A stretch of DNA of 6,162 nt from positions 5,431-11,592 of the forward strand of contig PKWS01000298.1 in NCBI GenBank assembly GCA_003132105.1, in the 5' to 3' direction. The position numbers and the translations under genes are program-made. Positions 1 to 4,496 of this stretch are shown in pieces. The notes below the pieces were generated by a model. It saw nothing but the letters and a program-made list of their open reading frames with translations. It did not search any database and was not told where the DNA came from. This DNA comes from Desulfosporosinus sp. (lineage in GTDB: Bacteria > Bacillota > Desulfitobacteriia > Desulfitobacteriales > Desulfitobacteriaceae). Numbering within the stretch: position 1 is the stretch's first letter; every line of letters begins with the position of its first letter.

Positions 1-1
1 C

Positions 2-127
2 TGTTCGAGTCATGGCCAGCGCGAGATTGGATTAACATTCCATATACCGAGTCTTGCCTGTTTAACGGCCAAACATGTATTAGAAACGTACACAGGGGAG
101 AAGGCAGACTGGAATAAGGTCACTTAA
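2..127 (+). CDS. Possible 3' end of an upstream gene (partial, unidentified)
   Basis: A frame open from the left edge of the window runs about 41 codons and stops at TAA 125-127. Its end reads ...GLTFHIPSLACLTAKHVLET then a short hydrophilic tail (YTGEKADWNKVT), which has the look of a real C-terminus. I do not recognise the family. A second frame, starting at base 1 and stopping at TAA 115-117, is also open but is richer in Trp, Cys and Arg and looks less protein-like. The stretch is too short to decide between a true gene tail and chance. If real, the gene ends about 50 bp before the sigma-54 promoter of the next unit, and no clear terminator hairpin lies between them. Confidence 0.3.
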   Translation, partial: CSSHGQREIGLTFHIPSLACLTAKHVLETYTGEKADWNKVT

Positions 128-134
128 GTAAGTG
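118..134. promoter_or_regulatory. Candidate activator-binding site (short palindrome)
   Basis: CACTTA-AG-TAAGTG (121-134) is a 6-bp inverted repeat lying about 45 bp upstream of the GG of the sigma-54 promoter at 178. The overlapping 12-mer GGTCACTTAAGT (118-129) matches, at 10 of 12 positions, the reverse complement of 2852-2863, which sits at a similar distance from the second sigma-54 promoter. Sigma-54 activators bind upstream elements of this general kind. A 10/12 match between two such intervals can arise by chance, so only the shared position makes it worth listing. Confidence 0.25.
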
Positions 135-177
135 GCTACACGACGATTTTATGGGGATGTGACATGTCTTATGAGGG

Positions 178-193
178 TGGCATAGATTTTGCA
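178..193 (+). promoter_or_regulatory. Sigma-54 (-24/-12) promoter of the MaoC-pair operon
   Basis: The sequence TGGCATAGATTTTGCA contains the invariant GG (179-180) and GC (191-192) separated by exactly 10 nt. It fits the sigma-54 consensus TGGCAC-N5-TTGCA with one change in the -24 block. Transcription would start near 203-205 and give a leader of about 85 nt before the first gene at 290. The promoter at 2916-2931 is nearly identical. A sigma-54 activator gene lies between the two promoters, which strongly supports function. Confidence 0.85.
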
Positions 194-289
194 TATAATA
201 TGGTAATGCAAAAAATGGATCTCGATCTTAAACAGAAGATTGGTCTCTGATCGGTAGGATCATCTGCAGGAAGAGGAAGGCGAATTTTT

Positions 290-700
290 ATGATAGGGAA
301 AGAATTTATTGGTCGGGAGAGTGAGTCTGTCAACTTGAAAATTAGGCTCGAAGAAGTGCGTAGGTTTGCTGAGGCCATAGGAATTCCGTTTGATGGTGAG
401 GTACCAGTAACTTATGTAGGAACGTTGCTCCAGGCTAGCATTCCAGGGTTTGAACTGACCAATCCTGGGATGATCCACGGAGAACAGAAAATAACCTACC
501 AACGTCCACTCTCTGTGGGGGATAGCCTTACTTATAAGCGGGGCATCAAAGATGTCTATGAACGCACCAGCAAGCTGGGAAAGATGATATTTGTGGTGAT
601 CGAGACGACCGGTTATGATCTGGCAGGCGAATTAGTTTTTTCCAGCAGTTCGACGATAATCGCCCCGGTAAAGGGGGATTCTGATGAAGAGTCTGTTTAA
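290..700 (+). CDS. MaoC-like (FAS1-type) dehydratase, non-catalytic subunit
   Basis: This 136-residue protein matches the N-terminal MaoC/FAS1-type hot-dog domain found in the HadA/HadC class of dehydratase subunits. Visible landmarks are the FAEAIGIP stretch near residues 26-33, the signature IHGEQKITYQRPLSVGDSL around residues 62-80, and the following DVYERTSKLGKMIFVVIET strand pair. The GDxNPxH catalytic motif of R-specific enoyl-CoA hydratases is absent, as is usual for this partner, which mainly helps shape the acyl-binding site. The start is supported by AGGAAGG at 274-280, 9 nt before the ATG. The 3' end overlaps the catalytic partner by 17 nt, which implies translational coupling and a heterodimer. 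The unit is read from the sigma-54 promoter at 178. The likely role is reversible hydration of a trans-2-enoyl-CoA (or dehydration of a 3-hydroxyacyl-CoA) in the cytoplasm; the substrate is unknown. Confidence 0.8.
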   Translation: MIGKEFIGRESESVNLKIRLEEVRRFAEAIGIPFDGEVPVTYVGTLLQASIPGFELTNPGMIHGEQKITYQRPLSVGDSLTYKRGIKDVYERTSKLGKMIFVVIETTGYDLAGELVFSSSSTIIAPVKGDSDEESV

Positions 701-1085
701 TTATCAGGTTTCTGATCGACTTCCTATCCGAGAATGGGTACCTAGCAACGTGCAAATTCGTCAATATGCTGAAGCTTCTGGAGATTTTAATCCTATTCAC
801 CTTGATGACAACTACGCGCGCCAAGTTGGTCTGGGGGGCATGATCGCGCACGGGATGCTAACTATGGCTCAAATGGCAGCTATGTTAACGGAATGGATCG
901 GCAAAGAGGGGAGAATCAGTAAGCTTGATGTGCGCTTCGTACAGGTAGTTCGTCCAGGGGACAAGATAACGTTCGGCGGTTCTATTAAAGCACGTTCGGA
1001 AAACATTATAGAGTGCGATATAGAGGCCCGTAATGATAAAGAGGAGATAGTCTTATCGGGTTTGGCTCACATAATGCAAAAATAG
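684..1085 (+). CDS. MaoC-like dehydratase/enoyl-CoA hydratase, catalytic subunit
   Basis: This 133-residue single hot-dog protein of the MaoC/HadB type carries the hydratase-2 motif ASGDFNPIHLD at residues 31-41. Asp34 and His39 are the expected catalytic dyad, and Asn36 lies between them. GGMIAHGMLTMAQMAAML (51-68) is the usual hot-dog central helix, and VRFVQVVRPGDKITFGG (about 83-99) is the conserved strand and turn. The length is normal for the family. The GGGGGA at 673-678 lies 5 nt before the ATG, inside the preceding gene, so the 17-nt overlap is probably real. By family knowledge the pair forms a heterodimer that hydrates trans-2-enoyl-CoA to (R)-3-hydroxyacyl-CoA or performs the reverse reaction. 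In this cluster it could act just before or after the acyl-CoA dehydrogenase. Substrate chain length cannot be read from the sequence. Confidence 0.85.
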   Translation: MKSLFNYQVSDRLPIREWVPSNVQIRQYAEASGDFNPIHLDDNYARQVGLGGMIAHGMLTMAQMAAMLTEWIGKEGRISKLDVRFVQVVRPGDKITFGGSIKARSENIIECDIEARNDKEEIVLSGLAHIMQK

Positions 1086-1102
1086 GTAGAGTCTAGAACT
1101 TC

Positions 1103-1155
1103 CCCTTAGCACAGGAGAAATATCTTAAAATAAGGTATCTCTCCTGTGCTAAGGG
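1103..1155. repeat. Long hairpin after the MaoC operon (terminator-like, weak T-tract)
   Basis: CCCTTAGCACAGGAGA (1103-1118) and its exact reverse complement (1140-1155) form a 16-bp perfect stem. After one A-C mismatch the stem continues inward for 8 more pairs, one of them G-T, to an AAA loop at 1128-1130. It begins 17 nt after the stop of the second MaoC gene. A terminator is the natural reading, but only TTT follows on the + strand and no T-tract is present on the other strand. Factor-independent termination would therefore be weak. An RNA processing or stabilising element, or a dispersed palindromic repeat, is also possible. The TTGACA box of a promoter starts 4 nt after the stem. Confidence 0.7.
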
Positions 1156-1158
1156 AGT

Positions 1159-1186
1159 TTGACAAAGTATTGTAAATTGTTAGAAT
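1159..1186 (+). promoter_or_regulatory. Sigma-70-like promoter, distal, for the activator gene
   Basis: A perfect TTGACA (1159-1164) and TAGAAT (1181-1186, one mismatch to TATAAT) are separated by 16 nt. The predicted start lies near 1193, about 72 nt before the activator ATG. The box abuts the hairpin at 1103-1155, so read-through from the MaoC unit and initiation here would be closely juxtaposed. A housekeeping-sigma promoter fits an activator that must be present before its target promoters can fire. Confidence 0.5.
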
Positions 1187-1203
1187 CATTACATGAGTTT
1201 GTA

Positions 1204-1233
1204 TTTACTTCCATTAGGTTGAACCTGTATAAT
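1204..1233 (+). promoter_or_regulatory. Sigma-70-like promoter, proximal, for the activator gene
   Basis: A perfect TATAAT at 1228-1233 is preceded by TTTACT (1204-1209, four of six matches to TTGACA) with an 18-nt spacer. Transcription would begin near 1240, only about 25 nt before the ATG and just upstream of the GGGGGA ribosome binding site at 1254-1259. This promoter and the TTGACA/TAGAAT pair 45 bp upstream are alternatives that may both be active. Confidence 0.5.
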
Positions 1234-1264
1234 ATGTAAAAAAGATCAAAATTGGGGGATTAAC

Positions 1265-2665
1265 ATGAGTGAAGAAGTCCATGCTGTAGTAACGAATGCT
1301 TTTCCGCGCTGGGATCGAAAACTTTTATTTGAAATCCTCAATAATATTCATGATGTGGTAATGGTTATAGATTCTGATACGACGATTGTTTATGCAAATG
1401 AGGCCTATGCGAGGATTTTAGGGGTGCCTGTAGCAAAAGTTTTAGGGCGAAGATTAGACAAAATTGAACCGAAGGCTGCGGCAATTAACGTACTGCGCAC
1501 GGGCAAGCCATACCAAATCGGCGGAGACTATTTGGATTCGCTAGGTATCGATGTGGTAGGAAGTTCATTTCTTTTATACGATGGCAACAACATCATTGGC
1601 TGTGTTTCGATTTTCAAAAATATAACTGACGTTGTTGAATTAAATCGTGAGTTACAGCAGACAAAGGGTGTAGCGGATTATTTGAAAGAGCAGTTAGAAC
1701 AATGGGAACATCTGCCCCTGTCCTTCAAGGAGTATGTGGGACAAAACAGTCGAGTGAAGGAAACCTTAGTTTTAGCGGCTAAGGTAGCACGTACGGATAG
1801 TACGGTATTAATCCTCGGCGAAAGTGGAGTTGGCAAAGAGGTATTAGCTAGGGCCGTTCATAATAGTAGCCGACGTAAGGATATGCCCATGATCAAGGTG
1901 AATTGTGCCGCAATGCCTGAAGATTTAATAGAGAGTGAACTGTTCGGATATGAAGATGGAGCGTTTACGGGGGCTAAAAAGGGAGGCAAACTTGGTAAGT
2001 TTGAACTGGCCCATAGCGGTACTATTTTTCTCGATGAAATTGGGGACATGAGTCTCACCATGCAGGCTAAGTTGTTACGTGTATTGCAAGAAAAGGAGTT
2101 TGAACGAGTAGGTGGTTGTAAGACTGTCAAAGTCGATATTCGAGTGATCGCGGCCACTAACCGAGATTTAGAAAGCATGATTGAAAAAGGTGCCTTCCGG
2201 CTTGATCTGTACTACCGGCTAAATATCGTTCCACTCACACTGACCCCGCTACGCGAGCGTAAGGATGATTTATTGACACTTGCTAAGACATTCCTTAATC
2301 AATTCTCGCGAGAGGTTGGTCATGAGCTGACCCTTTCTCCAAAAGTGGTGAGATTTTTTCAGGAGTATGACTGGCCAGGTAACATTCGGGAATTGCAAAA
2401 TGTATTAGAACATGCAAGTATCGTATGTGGTGGGAGGATCATAGAAATTCAGCACTTGCCCGCCCGTATAGTTCCCACGTACGATGATGACTCTAATTCT
2501 AAGGATAAGCCTTACGCGGTAAAAGAGATACTCGCCAGAATAGAAAAGGAACTAATATTGTCCGCTTTGGATACATATAACAACAACCGTACCAATGCGA
2601 TGAAGGCCTTGGGTTTTTCTAGGCGGGTATTTTACGATAAGTTACTCAGATATGGAATAGAATAG
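1265..2665 (+). CDS. PAS-domain sigma-54-dependent transcriptional activator
   Basis: This 466-residue bacterial enhancer-binding protein has three parts. An N-terminal PAS sensor spans about 20-125, followed by a helical, coiled-coil-like linker (about 121-148). The AAA+ sigma-54 interaction domain (about 158-385) shows Walker A GESGVGKE (185-192), the sigma-54-contacting loop GAFTGA (232-237), Walker B FLDEIG (255-260), ATNRDL (297-302), an arginine-finger region FRLDLYYRLN (311-320) and WPGNIREL (370-377). A Fis-type helix-turn-helix (about 443-464) binds DNA. All ATPase motifs are intact, so it should remodel sigma-54 holoenzyme. No phosphoacceptor receiver domain is present, so the signal probably binds the PAS fold directly or through a cofactor; the ligand is unknown. 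The gene is flanked by two near-identical sigma-54 promoters, which are its probable targets. GGGGGA (1254-1259) supports the start. It resembles local catabolic regulators of Clostridia. Confidence 0.93.
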   Translation: MSEEVHAVVTNAFPRWDRKLLFEILNNIHDVVMVIDSDTTIVYANEAYARILGVPVAKVLGRRLDKIEPKAAAINVLRTGKPYQIGGDYLDSLGIDVVGSSFLLYDGNNIIGCVSIFKNITDVVELNRELQQTKGVADYLKEQLEQWEHLPLSFKEYVGQNSRVKETLVLAAKVARTDSTVLILGESGVGKEVLARAVHNSSRRKDMPMIKVNCAAMPEDLIESELFGYEDGAFTGAKKGGKLGKFELAHSGTIFLDEIGDMSLTMQAKLLRVLQEKEFERVGGCKTVKVDIRVIAATNRDLESMIEKGAFRLDLYYRLNIVPLTLTPLRERKDDLLTLAKTFLNQFSREVGHELTLSPKVVRFFQEYDWPGNIRELQNVLEHASIVCGGRIIEIQHLPARIVPTYDDDSNSKDKPYAVKEILARIEKELILSALDTYNNNRTNAMKALGFSRRVFYDKLLRYGIE

Positions 2666-2668
2666 TGG

Positions 2669-2695
2669 ATAATTACTGAGGTACTCAGTAATTAT
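2669..2695. repeat. Perfect palindrome just after the activator stop codon
   Basis: A 12-bp perfect inverted repeat surrounds a GTA centre: ATAATTACTGAG at 2669-2680 pairs with CTCAGTAATTAT at 2684-2695. It starts 3 nt after the activator stop. No T-tract follows, so it is unlikely to be an efficient intrinsic terminator by itself; a better one lies at 2786-2827. It could protect the activator mRNA 3' end, or be a protein-binding palindrome about 220-250 bp upstream of the second sigma-54 promoter. Confidence 0.6.
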
Positions 2696-2785
2696 TAACG
2701 AATATTACTCACTGGGGGAGGCGTGCGCTTAACGCACTATATTTGAGAAAGAAAGCTTGGTAATGTATCTAATTTCATACATAGT

Positions 2786-2827
2786 AAACCCTCTGTGGAC
2801 TGGTTATCCAGTCAGGAGGGTTTCTTT
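2786..2827 (+). terminator. Rho-independent terminator of the activator gene
   Basis: AAACCCTC (2786-2793) pairs with GAGGGTTT (2816-2823), and GACTGG (2798-2803) pairs with CCAGTC (2808-2813) around a TTAT loop. A small internal loop separates the two helices. The stem runs into TTTCTTT, giving a U-rich end. It lies about 120 nt after the activator stop and would insulate the dehydratase operon from upstream transcription, leaving it dependent on the sigma-54 promoter at 2916. Confidence 0.8.
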
Positions 2828-2863
2828 ATACTAGTCGAAAGTATAAGTGTGACTAAGGTGACC
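2826..2863. promoter_or_regulatory. Candidate activator-binding region (inverted and direct repeats)
   Basis: TTATACT (2826-2832) and AGTATAA (2840-2846) are exact inverted repeats with a 7-nt spacer. They overlap an imperfect tandem pair, TAAGTGTGAC then TAAGGTGAC (about 2844-2862). The stretch ACTAAGGTGACC (2852-2863) resembles the reverse complement of 118-129 and lies about 55-65 bp before the GG of the promoter. This is a position where a sigma-54 activator could bind, but no consensus is known for this protein. Confidence 0.3.
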
Positions 2864-2873
2864 GCAGGCACTT

Positions 2874-2899
2874 GAAGACTTGGAGCTAGCCAAGTTTTC
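2874..2899. promoter_or_regulatory. Inverted repeat immediately upstream of the second sigma-54 promoter
   Basis: GAAGACTTGG (2874-2883) and CCAAGTTTTC (2890-2899) form ten pairs, one of them G-T, around AGCTAG. The repeat ends 17 bp before the -24 GG. It is a further candidate operator or activator site. As it lies upstream of the predicted transcription start, it would act as DNA rather than as part of the dehydratase mRNA leader. Confidence 0.4.
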
Positions 2900-2915
2900 T
2901 TAATCTTCGTAGAGT

Positions 2916-2931
2916 TGGCATAGGATTTGCA
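2916..2931 (+). promoter_or_regulatory. Sigma-54 (-24/-12) promoter of the dehydratase/dehydrogenase operon
   Basis: TGGCATAGGATTTGCA has GG (2917-2918) and GC (2929-2930) with the required 10-nt separation. Over the 17 bases TGGCATAG..TTTGCAT it differs from the promoter at 178 at only two positions. Transcription should start near 2941-2943, leaving a leader of about 58 nt to the ATG at 3000. The terminator at 2786-2827 and the activator gene lie directly upstream. Confidence 0.88.
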
Positions 2932-2987
2932 TTAAGTATCTATATCAGACTATTTGAAATAGACACTAGGTTTCGAATATTTAAAAA

Positions 2988-2992
2988 AGGAG
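2988..2992 (+). promoter_or_regulatory. Ribosome binding site that decides the dehydratase start
   Basis: AGGAG at 2988-2992 ends 1 nt before an in-frame ATG at 2994 but 7 nt before the next ATG at 3000. Only the second spacing suits initiation, so the protein most likely begins MRTRAQYVEG at 3000. Confidence 0.75.
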
Positions 2993-2999
2993 AATGACT

Positions 3000-4478
3000 A
3001 TGAGAACCAGAGCTCAGTATGTTGAGGGGTTAAGTAAGATGAAAAGGAACCTCTACTTTAATGGTGGAATGATTGATAGGTTAGATCCACTTCAAGAAGG
3101 TGCCCTTAATGTAATGGGCTTAACGTTTGATGCAGCCTGGGACCCCGCTAGTAAGGACCTTTGCACGGCTACGTCTCACATCACTGGGGAAACCATCAAC
3201 CGCTTTAACCACATTCACCAAAACGCAGATGACTTGCATAAAAAGCAAGACATGACTCGTTTCTTAGTGAACAAGGTTGGGCAGTGCATTCAACGGTGTA
3301 TGGGGATTGACGCTTCCAATGCAATCCATGCAGTGTCTTTCGAAGCTCAGAAGTCCCCAAAAGCCAAAACAGCCTACCATGACAACTGGCTTAAGTGGCT
3401 TGAACGTTTTCAGAAAGAAGATCTCGTGGTAAGTTGCGCGCAGACTGACGCTAAGGGCGAGCGCTTGAAGCGGCCAGCCGAACAGGATGACCCTGATATG
3501 TATGTGCATGTGGTGGAGGAGCGGAGCGATGGGATCGTCGTCCGCGGCTGCAAAGTCCATATCTCTGAAGCCTCCATTTCTGACGAGATCCTTGTAGTAC
3601 CCAACCGAGCCCTGCAAAAGGGTGAGGAAGCCTATGCACTGGCCTTTGCAGTTCCGTCAGACTATGAAGGGGTCAAGCAAATTGTCCACTTTCACAATTA
3701 TCGTAAGCGCGACACTTATCAGAGGGGGATTGAATACGGCTACACGGACTCTTATGTCATCTTTGATGATTGCTTCATTCCTTGGGAACGCGTGTTTCTG
3801 TGCGGGGAAACTCAGCACGGTGGCATGACAGCTCTGCTATTTGCTTTGTTCCATCGTCATTCCTATTCTGGCTGTAAGCCTGCCATGCTCGACTATGTTA
3901 TTGGTATGGGTGCCCTGGCAGCGGAAATTAACGGTATTGAAAAGACCCCGCATGTGCGCGAAATGCTGTCTAAGCTAATCATGACGGGTGAACTTGGCTA
4001 TGCGGCTGGCTACACGTCCTCCGCCCTGAGCAAGCCCGAAGTTTTTATGCCCGGTTTGGGGGTTGTGCCGTATGGCCCAGGTAGCTATATTCCAAACTCT
4101 ATTTATGCCAACGTGGGCAGGTGCCTGACCGGTGAGGCCGTGTTCCATGAGCAAGAGATCCTGTGCAACATCGCAGGGGGTATGCCCGCGACGTTCCCTT
4201 ATGAAAATGACCTGACAAACCCTGAAATCAAAAATCTGTTGGAAAAGTACCTGAATCGCAATCCCAAGATTCCCATTGAAGAACAAATTAAGTTCTGGAT
4301 GAACTTCATCGATTTTGGTCTTTCTAGCTCCGCAGGCGCCACGCTGTATGGTGCTTATCATGGCGGTGGATCCCCAATTATGGAACAGATCGCCATAACC
4401 TCCCAGTATGACATGGAGTCCAAGAAGGATATTGTCAGGGCAATCGCAGGAATGAAACCAAGATCAAAAAAGAAATAA
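3000..4478 (+). CDS. 4-hydroxybutyryl-CoA dehydratase family protein, divergent active site
   Basis: This 492-residue protein belongs to the [4Fe-4S]/FAD family of 4-hydroxybutyryl-CoA dehydratase/vinylacetyl-CoA delta-isomerase (HpaB-like fold). C. aminobutyricum AbfD has about 490 residues. All four cluster ligands are present: Cys96 and Cys100 in CIQRC, and His285 and Cys292 in HRHSYSGCK, matching AbfD Cys99, Cys103, His292 and Cys299. Gln98, Tyr289 and Lys293 match Gln101, Tyr296 and Lys300. This separates it from flavin-only HpaB hydroxylases, which lack the cluster. Three active-site positions differ: Gly451 for Glu455, Asp250 for Glu257 and Ser189 for Thr190. AbfD removes water through a ketyl radical, so the cluster and flavin chemistry is probably kept while the substrate or outcome changes. 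It is the first gene after the sigma-54 promoter at 2916 and lies 18 nt before the acyl-CoA dehydrogenase. An alternative start at 2994 has poor ribosome-site spacing. Family is near certain; substrate is not. Confidence 0.88.
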   Translation: MRTRAQYVEGLSKMKRNLYFNGGMIDRLDPLQEGALNVMGLTFDAAWDPASKDLCTATSHITGETINRFNHIHQNADDLHKKQDMTRFLVNKVGQCIQRCMGIDASNAIHAVSFEAQKSPKAKTAYHDNWLKWLERFQKEDLVVSCAQTDAKGERLKRPAEQDDPDMYVHVVEERSDGIVVRGCKVHISEASISDEILVVPNRALQKGEEAYALAFAVPSDYEGVKQIVHFHNYRKRDTYQRGIEYGYTDSYVIFDDCFIPWERVFLCGETQHGGMTALLFALFHRHSYSGCKPAMLDYVIGMGALAAEINGIEKTPHVREMLSKLIMTGELGYAAGYTSSALSKPEVFMPGLGVVPYGPGSYIPNSIYANVGRCLTGEAVFHEQEILCNIAGGMPATFPYENDLTNPEIKNLLEKYLNRNPKIPIEEQIKFWMNFIDFGLSSSAGATLYGAYHGGGSPIMEQIAITSQYDMESKKDIVRAIAGMKPRSKKK

Positions 4479-4496
4479 CTAAAAGGAGGAACCTTT

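Noticed and set aside
59..75. TGTTT...AAACA inverted repeat upstream of the first operon
   Set aside because: Five-base arms with a 7-nt spacer are expected by chance, and nothing matching is seen at the second promoter.
1..117. Alternative open frame from base 1 ending TAA 115-117
   Set aside because: It is open for only 38 codons at the window edge and rich in Trp, Cys and Arg. The frame ending at 127 looks more protein-like, and neither can be confirmed.
164..250. 28-codon open frame starting ATG at 164, MSYEGGIDFAYNMVMQK...
   Set aside because: It starts upstream of, and runs through, the sigma-54 promoter, so the promoter's own transcript would lack its start. It has no convincing ribosome binding site.
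2994..2999. Upstream ATG adding Met-Thr to the dehydratase
   Set aside because: Only 1 nt separates it from the AGGAG at 2988-2992, while the ATG at 3000 has the normal 7-nt spacing.
3264..4361. Long open frames on the minus strand within the dehydratase gene
   Set aside because: They are antisense shadows of a strongly conserved coding gene, have no recognisable domains and do not form a coherent gene set.
3000..4478. Reading the dehydratase as a 4-hydroxyphenylacetate 3-monooxygenase (HpaB)
   Set aside because: It shares the fold, but the CxxxC and HxxxxxxC cluster ligands are specific to the 4-hydroxybutyryl-CoA dehydratase branch, and no flavin reductase partner is seen.
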